Translations under genes and position numbers: made by a program
NCBI RefSeq assembly: GCF_026240095.1
Contig: NZ_JAPIVG010000002.1
Coordinates: 558,001-622,000, forward strand
Source of the DNA: Pedobacter sandarakinus
GTDB taxonomy: Bacteria > Bacteroidota > Bacteroidia > Sphingobacteriales > Sphingobacteriaceae
Length of the DNA: 64,000 nt
Direction: 5' to 3'
The notes under the pieces: generated by a model
Told to the model about the DNA's origin: nothing
The model's database searches: none
What the model saw: only the letters and a program-made list of their open reading frames with translations
Part shown: positions 55,871 to 64,000 of the stretch, in pieces
Numbering within the stretch: the first letter of the stretch is position 1
Layout of the letters: each line of letters begins with the position of its first letter

Positions 55871-58800
55871 CTAATTACATCCACACTCGTTTATGGTATC
55901 GGTTTGTTTATTGGTTTTAATCACATTATCGTCGCAGTCTTTACACCCACATGCTTCATTCCCACTTTGCAAATCATCAATATTAATAATCGTATGGTTG
56001 GGATAAGATGTTAATACACTGGCCGCAGTTGCTGCCTCTGCAAATTCCAGATCGGTATTTGAGATATCTGGCATACCTGATGGACGCAGTAAATACATTT
56101 TGAAGCAAGTGATATAGTCTACAAAATTTAACTGTTCCAGGTGATAAATGATACTGGATTTTTCTATTTTCCCACCGAATGCCAACTGTACCAATTGATT
56201 GGAAAGCCAGGGCGATATCAATTCTCTTAACCTTGCATTTAACAGTGGCAAGTACACATTTTCAGCATATCCCGTTTTTAACTTAACATGAAAATGGATT
56301 TTAACCTCCTCGTAAATAGGATTTTGAACGCTGATTTCAGCAAAGCTACTGTTGTTTTTATTGATGAATGCTTTGATTTCCTCAATAGTATTTTTAGGTA
56401 ATTTAGGTTTTAGCGGGTTCGAAGAGTGGTGGACAGAGACACTAGGTACCGTTATTATAGTAACCTTGCCTGGCGCTAGCGAGTTATAGTTACCTACAGT
56501 GCCGGTGTAATTACAGTTGTTAATACACTTGGCAGTAAATACTTCTGGAAATTGAGCTAATATCAACCTTTCATAGTCCCATTGTGAAATAGCTCTTTTC
56601 TTATGCCTTAATCGTTCACTTGTTCTGAGATGAAATTCTTTCCCACTCTCAGCCGCACTACCCCCAAAGGAAGCAAAGGGTTGAATGATCTTCTTTACAG
56701 CAGGGTTAGGCTCACTTGTTTTTGAAATTGTAGCAGCGGCAATTGAGGTCTGCTCAGGCAGCACATCATCATAGTTAGCGAATACCGCTTCTGCTACCTG
56801 GGTCGTTAACGAAATAATATCACAAATGGCTGCATAATTTTTCTCAACACTAGCCCTTATCCAAATCAATCCAGATGAAAGTATGGTATTATCTGTAGTA
56901 GCACTTTTTGGTATAGCCAAAGTAACAATGCCTGAAGTAAGTAAGCCATTGGTTTGATCTCGCAAGATTTCGGCATCTTCCAAAGCCACCCAAACATTAT
57001 TTTTTAAGTACGACCATCTTACTCGTGCTTTCTCAAAATCAGGATCTGCAGTCCCTTCACTCACTTTAATTAAAAAACTAAGGTGTTGCGGAACTACAGC
57101 ATTGGCTAAACCGAAGTAAAGCTCGCCTTCGTTTTCAAGTTTTGGCAGTAGAAAAATAGGTTGTGCATTTAAATCGGGGTGTAATTCGGCTGGTCCGAAC
57201 GCATGTACAACAAAAAATTTGTGCGGCACATCCTTAAAAGCTTGGTTGGCGATGCCTGATGAAAAGTCGATAATTTCTTCACAGGAATAGTCGAGGTAAA
57301 GGTTTTGGATGAGCGGTTTGTAAGGTGCATTAGGCAATTCTAAGGTAGATTGATCATCATTGACATGATTCAAAATGGCACGAGTATGCGCCAGTTGATA
57401 GTCAGAATACCCAAAATCACCATCAGAAAACCTAAGCTTCAAGTATCCACGTGATGAATTGAGATCATAACCTTCGCCAGTGCTGGTTTGGTAATTGTTT
57501 GCATAAGAAGTAGGTATATTTAGTGCTGATTGGAATGTTGCAGCAGGTGCTGCAGTGTTTGAAGTGCCAAACAAATCTACCTTTTGCGTTGGTGGTGGCA
57601 ATGGAACCCAGCTTCTATTGTCTAAAATAAACACTTCTGCTTTAAAGCTATTGTTGTTCACATAATTTTTAACCAAGGTTCTGAATTCCTCAGTTTCCCA
57701 ATATCTTGGTGTCTTATTGCTTATGATTTCTTCTTTTTGAACTAATGTATTTTTAGTTTCTTCAATCGATATTGTTTTATTTTTAACAGCCTTTTTAGCC
57801 TGCGAAACTGCATCAGCTGCAGCACTTACCTTATCAGTATTTAAACCCAACACAACTTCTGCTATTTGCGATATGAGCGATGGTTGGGCATAAGCTTTGT
57901 AATATTTATTAAATGCAATGCCTGGTAAGTTTAAAAATTCAAAATTCAACTTGAGTGATTTTAATCGATGCTGAAAAATTTCTGAACTTCCAATATAGAA
58001 ATTTGAACCAACTGTAGGCATAGCTCCAAAAAGCTCCATTGGTTTCGATGGATCTAGCTTCCCTAAACTATTCTGCACCAATAGATTTCTCACTTCTTTA
58101 ACATCTGTAGCAATAGTGATTTGTTTGATTGCGGCAAAGGTGAGTGAATTGTAGATGTTACTATCTGGCTGGATCAAGATTTTGATCACTGGAAACGGCG
58201 ATCGATAATCTTCAAGATGTAAAGCCTTGTTGTAATCAACAATCTGTAGCTTTGTTTCATCTGCAAACAAAACTAATTCCAATTTATTGCTCAAAATAAA
58301 GCCGGCTGAAACGACGTTTACGGCTTCCCATCCTTTTTCTGAAGATGTGAGGCACACAAAATTTTCAGCTGATAGCTGAGGTATTACAGCGGCACTTAAA
58401 ACGAAGTCAATGGTTATGGTAATTTTTCTCTTCCCTTCAGCTAACCTAAATAGTGGGGAGCTTAGCGCAAAGCCGAGAGGTGCTAACGGACGTACAACCG
58501 AACCGAATGGTTTCCAACTTTTATCTTCATTTTTAATATCTTCACCAAAGCCATCTTCCGAATTGGCAATAGGTGAAGCATAGACTTGACTCTTATTGTT
58601 TTGATTGATCAAAACTGATTTCACAGATGTTATTTCGGCATGGCTAAAGCTGAAATCATTCAGCAATTTATAAAACTGATCCTTTTTTGCGGCATTTTTT
58701 CCAGCTTTGAACGCCGCTCCAGCTGTTAGAACGTAGTCAGAGATGTGTTTGGCTAGTTCTATTTTTAGATATACACGATCGGGGGTTGCCGGGATTTTTT

Positions 58801-59158
58801 GAAAACCTAAAACAGTCTCAAAGAAGTAATTAAGGTGTTTTTCGGTAAACTGATTTAAATCTTTCTGCGCAATGGCATACAATTCTAGAAACGCATCGAA
58901 GAGCGCCAGGTGCGGCTCGGTGTTGCCATTATTTTTAATGCCAGCGGAATTGAAAACTGACTGCCAGTTATCTTTTTTTTCAATCCCATCATAATAATAA
59001 TAGTTAATGTAAGCGCCCAGGCGATCTGCAAATCGATAAAGTGCGCTTCGATCGCGTTCATCGATGGCAACAAAATTGGAATCCAACGCTTTTGGAAAGC
59101 GATTTAAACGGTTGGTACCATTTCTTGGTTCACTATTTTTGTTGCAATTGGCGCTCAT
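55871..59158 (-). CDS. Baseplate J-like protein, Afp11-like, 1095 residues
   Basis: The N-terminal DFxxIDERDRSALYRFADRLGAYINYYYYDG-like opening and LSPEFLELYAIAQKDLNQFTEKHLNYFFETVLG-type helices are followed by baseplate J sequence in the C-terminal third. That region includes TSERLRHKKRAISQWDYERLIL and a segment on the pattern FPEVFTAKC..., then FAEISVQNPIYEEVKIHFHVK. This is the GpJ fold found in phages, T6SS TssF and eCIS Afp11. An unusual Cys-rich tail (CGCKDCDD ... ECGCN, last 30 residues) may bind metal or form disulfides. It lies 3 nt after the gp25-like gene. Confidence 0.85.
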   Translation of the reverse strand: MSANCNKNSEPRNGTNRLNRFPKALDSNFVAIDERDRSALYRFADRLGAYINYYYYDGIEKKDNWQSVFNSAGIKNNGNTEPHLALFDAFLELYAIAQKDLNQFTEKHLNYFFETVLGFQKIPATPDRVYLKIELAKHISDYVLTAGAAFKAGKNAAKKDQFYKLLNDFSFSHAEITSVKSVLINQNNKSQVYASPIANSEDGFGEDIKNEDKSWKPFGSVVRPLAPLGFALSSPLFRLAEGKRKITITIDFVLSAAVIPQLSAENFVCLTSSEKGWEAVNVVSAGFILSNKLELVLFADETKLQIVDYNKALHLEDYRSPFPVIKILIQPDSNIYNSLTFAAIKQITIATDVKEVRNLLVQNSLGKLDPSKPMELFGAMPTVGSNFYIGSSEIFQHRLKSLKLNFEFLNLPGIAFNKYYKAYAQPSLISQIAEVVLGLNTDKVSAAADAVSQAKKAVKNKTISIEETKNTLVQKEEIISNKTPRYWETEEFRTLVKNYVNNNSFKAEVFILDNRSWVPLPPPTQKVDLFGTSNTAAPAATFQSALNIPTSYANNYQTSTGEGYDLNSSRGYLKLRFSDGDFGYSDYQLAHTRAILNHVNDDQSTLELPNAPYKPLIQNLYLDYSCEEIIDFSSGIANQAFKDVPHKFFVVHAFGPAELHPDLNAQPIFLLPKLENEGELYFGLANAVVPQHLSFLIKVSEGTADPDFEKARVRWSYLKNNVWVALEDAEILRDQTNGLLTSGIVTLAIPKSATTDNTILSSGLIWIRASVEKNYAAICDIISLTTQVAEAVFANYDDVLPEQTSIAAATISKTSEPNPAVKKIIQPFASFGGSAAESGKEFHLRTSERLRHKKRAISQWDYERLILAQFPEVFTAKCINNCNYTGTVGNYNSLAPGKVTIITVPSVSVHHSSNPLKPKLPKNTIEEIKAFINKNNSSFAEISVQNPIYEEVKIHFHVKLKTGYAENVYLPLLNARLRELISPWLSNQLVQLAFGGKIEKSSIIYHLEQLNFVDYITCFKMYLLRPSGMPDISNTDLEFAEAATAASVLTSYPNHTIINIDDLQSGNEACGCKDCDDNVIKTNKQTDTINECGCN

Positions 59159-59161
59159 TTA

Positions 59162-59581
59162 TCAAAGATTTGTACCCTCGGTTAAGTAAAAAGGGTAAAC
59201 AATATTATTTCTTGTATTGGTACTTCTGATGGTATATTCCACAATCAGATTAATGACTCCAAGTTCCTCATTTTTGAATACGTCAAGTTTTTCAAGTTTT
59301 ATTCTGGGTTCATTGTAAACGATCGCTCGTCTTATTCTTTCCGTTATCCTGGTTACCAACGTTACATTTATGGGCTCGAAGAGTAGGTCTTCGAGATTGC
59401 AGCCGTATTCTGCCTGCATAACTCTTTCCCCTACTGTTGTACCAAACAGTATAATCAGGCTCTGATTAATATCCACCGAGGCCGTAACCATATCAGTGCC
59501 GAATTGCCCTCCATCCTTATACTTTGTGATTTTAGGAGGGAACGCCCAGCCGGTTCCTAAAAAAAGCTTATCATTTTCCAT
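59162..59581 (-). CDS. gp25-like baseplate protein (Afp9-like)
   Basis: About 139 residues from MENDKLFLGTGWAFPP. An upstream ATG at 59608 would run into the PAAR gene, and the start at 59581 follows the PAAR stop by 2 nt. GPW_gp25 family motifs are VDINQSLIILFGTTVGERVMQ, EYGCNLEDLLFEP and ITERIRRAIVYNEPRI. gp25 joins baseplate wedges to the sheath initiator in phage T4, and its homologue is TssE in T6SS. Function in eCIS is inferred from this homology. Confidence 0.93.
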   Translation of the reverse strand: MENDKLFLGTGWAFPPKITKYKDGGQFGTDMVTASVDINQSLIILFGTTVGERVMQAEYGCNLEDLLFEPINVTLVTRITERIRRAIVYNEPRIKLEKLDVFKNEELGVINLIVEYTIRSTNTRNNIVYPFYLTEGTNL

Positions 59582-59583
59582 AC

Positions 59584-59862
59584 CTAACCAATTAAGACAG
59601 TTGAACAACCCAATACTGCACTAGCACCACAGATACAGGCATCTCCAGTGCGCAATGCAGGCATGCCACCGATGGTTACGGTTGTGCTTCCCATAGGAAA
59701 AGCACTAACCGTGGGCTGATGTGAATTTGGCGGCAACACACATACGTGATTATCACCAACAACGCTTGCCGGAAGCCCTCCGATCAATACCGTTGAAACT
59801 CCTGGGCCAACTATCGTTCCACCATGGTTAGTTGTATCCCCTAATCTTGCTGCATTTGGCAT
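59584..59862 (-). CDS. PAAR-domain spike tip protein (Afp10-like)
   Basis: A 92-residue protein of three PAAR-type repeats: PNAARLGDTTNHGG, VSTVLIGGLPASVVGDNHVC, and MGSTTVTIGGMPALRTGDACIC. The His and Cys residues (HGG, NHVC, CICG) could bind the zinc that stabilises PAAR tips. It caps the VgrG-like spike and sharpens it for membrane puncture. No fused effector domain is present. It lies 2 nt after the VgrG-like gene. Confidence 0.95.
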   Translation of the reverse strand: MPNAARLGDTTNHGGTIVGPGVSTVLIGGLPASVVGDNHVCVLPPNSHQPTVSAFPMGSTTVTIGGMPALRTGDACICGASAVLGCSTVLIG

Positions 59863-59864
59863 AT

Positions 59865-61592
59865 CTAATTAATTTGTACCATACTTCCTTTAACTTTTAC
59901 TATTGCCGATGAACTGAACTCCGCTCCACCGTCGCCAACCAAGCCTAGTTGTGCACTGGCTTTACCTGAAACATTTACTCCAGCAATTTTAATATCGCCA
60001 GATGCTTTAAGTGTGATGTCTTTGATGCTCTCGATAACGATGCCCCCATCGCCTGTTTCGATTTTATTACCATGCTGGTCTGCGATCATTATTTTTTTAG
60101 CTTCCTCATCGAGGATGACCTCATTGCCAGCTGGCGTTTCGATCCGAAGTATTTTCTTATCATCGTCAAAGGTGATTTTCATTTCACTTTTTGTTTGCAG
60201 ACCTTTGAGGAAATTTTCATCCTTAAGTGCTAGGTGCGGCGGATGCTTTGAGCTGTACAAACTTCCTAAAATAATTGCATCACGAGGATCATCATTGATA
60301 AAACCTATAATTACTTCATCATCTATTTCTGGGTTCCATACCCAACCTCTGTTATTTCCGGCATCTATTCCAGACAATCTTGCCCAGATACCTTCTCCGT
60401 TTTGCGCTACCAATGGCAGTCGAACTTTAATCCTGCTTTCTCCCTCGGGGTCGCTTTCCAGCTGGGTTACAACGCCAATCTGTAGTCCATTAACGGGTGG
60501 AATTATGCCTGATGCCTGTTTTTCAATTATGTCATCGAACTTGTAAGCATGAAGATCTTTATTTAATCCGAACTGAATGTGTGTGTACCATGCTGCTTCA
60601 CCTGTGAATGTATGCAGAATTCCGGTTACCAGGCATTTTCCGTTAAAACGATCACCAAAACCCAATATTTCAATCATTAACCCAGGTTTTAGTTCGGCAT
60701 TACCCAGAACACGTAAACTGCCTGTGATTCTATTAAGCCGACTTCTAAAAAGTTGTGCTTCTGCCCAGGCAACACTTTCTGGCTCGCTAAGCTGGCCACT
60801 ATGGAATGAATTGTTATTATCCCATCCTATAGCATCAGCTAAATCTTCTCCACTTAAATTACCTTGGATAACCGGCATCGACGATGAAGCAGTTTCAGAA
60901 CGCACCTCCTGATCGGTATAATTCCAACTGTGCATTGCAGCTTCCGGATATTGTGTCCTGGCATCCATTTGGGCTTCAAAATCATAAATATCAGTTCCAT
61001 ACGTATAGGTGGCCATCACTGACTGGTTAAAATCCGGTATTCCAACTATTACCTTTCCCAAATCGACAATGAGTAAGGCTCCATTGAGTTCGGTTCTTGT
61101 GATGATAAAATCCCAATCGCTACAATTGTATTGTACAATTTGTTTATGTTGTAATTGCAAACTACTGATATCATCTGCTATGTTTCTTGCCGCGAGTAAT
61201 TCGGATATTATATCTCCATCCGTAGTGTCTTCCCATATCTTGTTTTTTCTTCCTGCAGTTAATTTTATGGTTTGATCTCTACATTCTATCTCGAGGTTAC
61301 TCCCTCCCTCATCTACTTTCAACGTTTGGCTAAGAATTAAGCCAGCAAAAATTTGATGTGTTTGCCCATCATACCCAGCGGCAATTGTAATTTCTGCACC
61401 TGGAACAAATAGATCTCCACTGCTTAAATCGAAGGTTTGTGCAGCTGCGTTTCCATCCATTAAAACAAGCTTGGCCTTCGGGATGCTATTCACCACATTA
61501 GATACCGAAATTTCCAGAATACCTACGCTACTTGGCAATGCCTGTCCATTTATGGTGATATCAAAACCTTGTAATCCGGTGGGTTGTGGCAT
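59865..61592 (-). CDS. VgrG-like spike protein (Afp8-like)
   Basis: A 575-residue protein. The N-terminal gp27-like part (about 1-330) opens GFDITINGQALPSSVGILEISVSN. A gp5-type OB fold follows, with GVVTQLESDPEGESRIKVRLPL and DEVIIGFINDDPRDAIILGSLYSSKHPPH near 380-460. The C-terminal end is a repetitive beta-helix (KIMIADQHGNKIETGDGGIVIESIKDITLKAS). It forms the central spike hub, with PAAR as its tip. There is no enzymatic extension. It sits 6 nt after the LysM gene. Confidence 0.94.
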   Translation of the reverse strand: MPQPTGLQGFDITINGQALPSSVGILEISVSNVVNSIPKAKLVLMDGNAAAQTFDLSSGDLFVPGAEITIAAGYDGQTHQIFAGLILSQTLKVDEGGSNLEIECRDQTIKLTAGRKNKIWEDTTDGDIISELLAARNIADDISSLQLQHKQIVQYNCSDWDFIITRTELNGALLIVDLGKVIVGIPDFNQSVMATYTYGTDIYDFEAQMDARTQYPEAAMHSWNYTDQEVRSETASSSMPVIQGNLSGEDLADAIGWDNNNSFHSGQLSEPESVAWAEAQLFRSRLNRITGSLRVLGNAELKPGLMIEILGFGDRFNGKCLVTGILHTFTGEAAWYTHIQFGLNKDLHAYKFDDIIEKQASGIIPPVNGLQIGVVTQLESDPEGESRIKVRLPLVAQNGEGIWARLSGIDAGNNRGWVWNPEIDDEVIIGFINDDPRDAIILGSLYSSKHPPHLALKDENFLKGLQTKSEMKITFDDDKKILRIETPAGNEVILDEEAKKIMIADQHGNKIETGDGGIVIESIKDITLKASGDIKIAGVNVSGKASAQLGLVGDGGAEFSSSAIVKVKGSMVQIN

Positions 61593-61598
61593 AGCATT

Positions 61599-62318
61599 TT
61601 ATTTATCCAATGGTGGAAATGAAATATTTAATCCTTGTTTTAATTTCCTAAAATTATTTAAGCCATTGGCCTTCGCAACTTCCAAGTAATAGCGGTCTGT
61701 ATTATAGATGCGTTGTACCATTAGCGGCAATTTGGTATCACCTTCTACATTTCGATAATGTGTTAAATCCGGAGAATTTCTTTGTAGCTCGTTGGATTGT
61801 TCAACTAGCGACGTGTAGCTTGTAAAAGTACACTCTGTTTTCGCCCTTAGGGGCTTCCCAGTGGTATCAAACAATGTGTAAGTTACTTTGATGGCTGTAA
61901 GCATACCTTGAAAGGTAAGCTCGCCCCAATGAATCTTGAGATAATTGGGGCGGTGAGTGTCGTCTTTTATCTTGAAACAGCTATCGATAAATTTCTCTAT
62001 CGCCTTATGCACTGTCTTATCTTTTTGTATATCGGCCTGAAAAGCAGAACTACCAGCATAGGATGTAGAGGTCGCATCCCACAGCAAGTCTAATTTTAAT
62101 TCTTTTCCTTTAGTCGATTTAAATTGCGCAACTCCATCTGCTGCATTTGCAGGAACACTATTATCAAGTTCGTTTTTGTACTCAATAAAGTAAGTATTGG
62201 GGTTGTACAACACCCGAAAACTTTCTAAAGGAGAGCCCGAAAAGTTTTCAGTGGTGTAAACATCCACAATAAGCTTCTCTAAATTACCTAATTCTCCAAA
62301 AAGCTGACTTAAAGCCAT
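61599..62318 (-). CDS. LysM-type tube-baseplate connector (Afp7-like)
   Basis: A 239-residue protein. The N-terminal two-thirds (FRVLYNPNTYFIEYKNEL..., KELKLDLLWDATST) match the phage gp53/CIS_LysM class that joins tube and baseplate. The C terminus (YYLEVAKANGLNNFRKLKQGLNISFPP) is a LysM-type fold. In Afp, Afp7 fills this role between the tube and VgrG. The gene begins 2 nt past the stop of the 54-residue DUF5908 gene. Confidence 0.88.
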   Translation of the reverse strand: MALSQLFGELGNLEKLIVDVYTTENFSGSPLESFRVLYNPNTYFIEYKNELDNSVPANAADGVAQFKSTKGKELKLDLLWDATSTSYAGSSAFQADIQKDKTVHKAIEKFIDSCFKIKDDTHRPNYLKIHWGELTFQGMLTAIKVTYTLFDTTGKPLRAKTECTFTSYTSLVEQSNELQRNSPDLTHYRNVEGDTKLPLMVQRIYNTDRYYLEVAKANGLNNFRKLKQGLNISFPPLDK

Positions 62319-62320
62319 AA

Positions 62321-62485
62321 CTATCTTTCATTTTTATTTTTAATCTGCTGTTTCAATTCTGCCAAAGCCTTTTTGAATGTTTGTTTATTTAGCGCTCCGC
62401 CAGAATTGCCATTAGCGTTATTTCCAGTATTACTGCTATTGACAATAGTTGCAGTAATATTGAGTTCTTTTATTTCTACTGGCAT
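62321..62485 (-). CDS. DUF5908 small eCIS protein (Afp6-like), 54 residues
   Basis: ATG at 62485, stop TAG at 62323-62321. The product begins MPVEIKELNITATIV, the conserved opening of the DUF5908 proteins that lie between tube and LysM genes in eCIS operons. A Gly/Asn/Ser-rich linker follows, then a charged helix (KKALAELKQQIKNKNER). Spacing is tight on both sides, 2 nt to each neighbour. The role in the particle is unknown. Its small size means it can be missed by gene finders. Confidence 0.85.
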   Translation of the reverse strand: MPVEIKELNITATIVNSSNTGNNANGNSGGALNKQTFKKALAELKQQIKNKNER

Positions 62486-62487
62486 GA

Positions 62488-62943
62488 TTAAATACTAATT
62501 CGTCTGAAATATTGATAAGCAAATTCGATGTTCTCGATAATGATTCCGTTCTGCTGTGCATTGAAACCTTCTACGGTCCATTTTATAGGATAAGCATTAA
62601 TAAAATTCCAGGCCTGCAGCGGAAGGTGATCTTCATTTAACAAAAGCAGCGTGATGTCTTTGGGTGAAAATGTAAATGTTTCTACAGATTCTTTAAACCA
62701 TTTCAATGCTGATGATCCGATTAGCAGCCCCCTTTTTAATACCAGGTTGTTATATGCAACCGCCGTTGGCAACTTATGTGCAAAACGATTTTCGCCACCT
62801 TCCTTATATTCTTCTGTTGCGATGTGGGCATCGAGTCCGCTTACTTCGGTAAAACCAATATCGGCAATGCCAGGATATTCAAGTTCCAAACCATCAATTC
62901 TAAGAATGAAGTGGAAACCAACAGGTGGATAAGGTGCCAACAT
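62488..62943 (-). CDS. eCIS tube protein (T4 gp19-like; Afp5-like)
   Basis: A 151-residue protein of the phage_T4_gp19 / tail tube fold. Motifs are GFHFILRIDG, IGFTEVSGLDA and KRGLLIGSSALKWF, with an ending YPIKWTVEGFNAQQNGIIIENIEFAYQYF. The GFTEVSGL motif is shared with the other tube gene. In Afp, Afp5 is the tube initiator that sits next to the baseplate, so this one (nearer the baseplate genes) is the likely initiator. It is 5 nt after the other tube gene. Confidence 0.92.
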   Translation of the reverse strand: MLAPYPPVGFHFILRIDGLELEYPGIADIGFTEVSGLDAHIATEEYKEGGENRFAHKLPTAVAYNNLVLKRGLLIGSSALKWFKESVETFTFSPKDITLLLLNEDHLPLQAWNFINAYPIKWTVEGFNAQQNGIIIENIEFAYQYFRRISI

Positions 62944-62948
62944 AGCGT

Positions 62949-63383
62949 TTATGTAAATTCTATACTTAACCCTTCATGAGCCAGCTCTACCGTTTCTATT
63001 GCCACTTCGTTGCCTGTCGCGTTTAATGTTGGTCCATCCACTTTAGATGGCCATGCATTTCTAACTTTCCAAACCACTACCGGCTCATGACTCTCGTTAA
63101 GTAAACTTATGGTTAAATCTCGGCGTTCAATCTTGTTTAAACTAACTGTATTAAACCATTGGAAAAGCTCATTATCTCCCTTAGTGATACCTCGTTTCAT
63201 TGAAATTGCCGAATATTGCTGTAGGCCAGGCATTTTAGTAACGTGATATTCACGGGAGCTACCTTCCCTATAATCAATTGATTGCGTTTCTACAGTCAGG
63301 CCACTCACCTCTGTAAAACCAATTCTCGAACCGCCCCATTCCACCTGAAAGTGAAATACCGGCAATGGATAATTATTTGACAT
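62949..63383 (-). CDS. eCIS tube protein (Afp1-like, main tube subunit)
   Basis: A 144-residue tube protein with the same gp19 fold: FHFQVEWGGSRIGFTEVSGLTVE, SMKRGITKGDNELFQWF, ISLLNESHEPVVVWKVRNAWPSKV. It resembles Afp1, the most abundant inner tube subunit, by length and by its place next to the sheath. The gene is 22 nt after the sheath gene and 5 nt before the second tube gene. It lines the tube lumen through which cargo is delivered. Confidence 0.92.
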   Translation of the reverse strand: MSNNYPLPVFHFQVEWGGSRIGFTEVSGLTVETQSIDYREGSSREYHVTKMPGLQQYSAISMKRGITKGDNELFQWFNTVSLNKIERRDLTISLLNESHEPVVVWKVRNAWPSKVDGPTLNATGNEVAIETVELAHEGLSIEFT

Positions 63384-63405
63384 ATCGTTGGAAATTTATG
63401 ATGTA

Positions 63406-64000
63406 CTATTCTTGTAATTTATGGGAAAACTTTAAGATGATAAATTCGGCGGGGCGCACTACTGCCATTCCTATTTCCACATTCATCCTTCCTTCCAATA
63501 CATCTAAAGAAGTCATAGTAGTACCTAATCCGATTCTAACGAAAAATGCATCATCTGGTTTAGCACCTTGCAAAGCACCCTGCCTCCACAATTGATTTAA
63601 AAAATTTTCGCACATGGCTTTCACCCGCAACCAGGTATTGGCATCATTAGGTTCAAAAACTACAAACTCTGTTGCCTTTTTAACGCTTTCTTCAACAAAA
63701 TTGTAAAATCTCCTCACTGAAATATATCGCCATTCATTATCGTTGCCTGCTAAAGTTCTTGCTCCCCAAACTATTGTTCCTTTCCCAGTAAAAAACCTAA
63801 TCACATTAATTGACTTGCCAGTCGACGCATCAACATTTAAACCTTCTTGTTGCGTTGCCGTAACCTTAATAGTAGGACCCAAAACCATTTTTACACTCTC
63901 ATTTGCTGGTGCCTTCCATACGCCACGGTTATTATCTACCCTTGCCATAATCCCGGTTACTGCACTTGATGGTGGAAGGTCGATCACATTCTTCTCCACC
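63406..64000 (-). CDS. eCIS contractile sheath protein, C-terminal part (5' end outside window)
   Basis: The frame is open to the right edge, so about 198 C-terminal residues are seen. Conserved sheath C-terminal features are VIRFFTGKGTIVWGARTLAGND, EWRYISVRRFYNFVEESVKKATEFVVFEPNDANTW and a C-terminal FIILKFSHKL. These match the last domain of phage-tail-sheath and Afp2/3/4 proteins, including the strand that exchanges with neighbouring subunits. The GTG near 63999 is internal and not a start. Further sheath copies or the Afp16-like terminator may lie outside. Confidence 0.94.
   Translation of the reverse strand, partial: VEKNVIDLPPSSAVTGIMARVDNNRGVWKAPANESVKMVLGPTIKVTATQQEGLNVDASTGKSINVIRFFTGKGTIVWGARTLAGNDNEWRYISVRRFYNFVEESVKKATEFVVFEPNDANTWLRVKAMCENFLNQLWRQGALQGAKPDDAFFVRIGLGTTMTSLDVLEGRMNVEIGMAVVRPAEFIILKFSHKLQE

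Noticed and set aside
40864..64000. Prophage or T6SS reading of the contractile cluster
   Set aside because: No capsid, portal, terminase or integrase and no TssJ/L/M seen, while AAA+ ATPase, CIS_TMP, DUF5908 and DUF4157 point to eCIS. The region right of the window is unseen.
1..64000. CRISPR array, tRNA or rRNA genes, insertion sequences
   Set aside because: I saw no spaced direct-repeat array, no tRNA-like cloverleaf or rRNA sequence and no transposase; a covariance-model scan was not possible.

Overview
The window looks like a chromosomal segment from a Bacteroidota member of the Sphingobacteriaceae, most like Pedobacter. Evidence: an AT-rich sequence with weak Shine-Dalgarno signals, a SusC/SusD pair with a DUF5689 lipoprotein, a Lys/Ala-rich histone-H1-like protein, topoisomerase I with a Lys-rich tail, and alpha-2-macroglobulin paired with PBP1C. 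The genus is inferred from gene content and protein style, not from a marker gene.

Layout. 1-482 is the 3' end of bioD. 474-10007 (minus) is a six-gene SusC-SusD-DUF5689-phosphoesterase-GDPD-GDSL locus. Its enzymes suggest uptake and hydrolysis of phosphodiester or acyl-ester compounds rather than a plain glycan. A terminator-like hairpin splits it into importer and enzyme halves. 10633-15257 (plus) holds a polyphosphate-glucokinase-like ROK kinase, gnd, zwf and pgl (oxidative pentose phosphate pathway). It converges on ppx and ppk1 (minus), so polyphosphate synthesis, breakdown and probable use for sugar phosphorylation lie side by side. 18463-25719 is housekeeping: H1-like protein, YajQ, glutathione peroxidase, a serine hydrolase lipoprotein, topA and small proteins. 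25976-34155 (plus) is the alpha-2-macroglobulin/pbpC pair. 34329-36229 (minus) pairs a lysoplasmalogenase-family (YhhN/TMEM86) protein with an alkylglycerol-monooxygenase-like hydroxylase, a possible ether-lipid degradation operon. Then come a GAF histidine kinase with a small overlapping gene, a GH125 exo-alpha-mannosidase and a leaderless amidase.

40864-64000 (minus) is the most striking region. It is an extracellular contractile injection system (eCIS, Afp/PVC-like) read from the right edge leftwards: sheath (cut by the window edge), two tube proteins, a 54-residue DUF5908 protein, LysM protein, VgrG-like spike, PAAR tip, gp25-like protein, two very large baseplate proteins, a 1222-residue coiled-coil protein (candidate fibre), tape measure protein and AAA+ ATPase. 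The cluster ends with a 1328-residue DUF4157 protein. This has a HELTH motif, a long Trp-rich helical centre and a separate His-rich C-terminal domain, and it is followed 2 nt later by a 186-residue orphan. I read the last two as a candidate polymorphic cargo toxin and its immunity protein. The plus-strand amidase that converges on them has no signal peptide and could act in particle release. The first part of the eCIS operon and its promoter lie outside the window.
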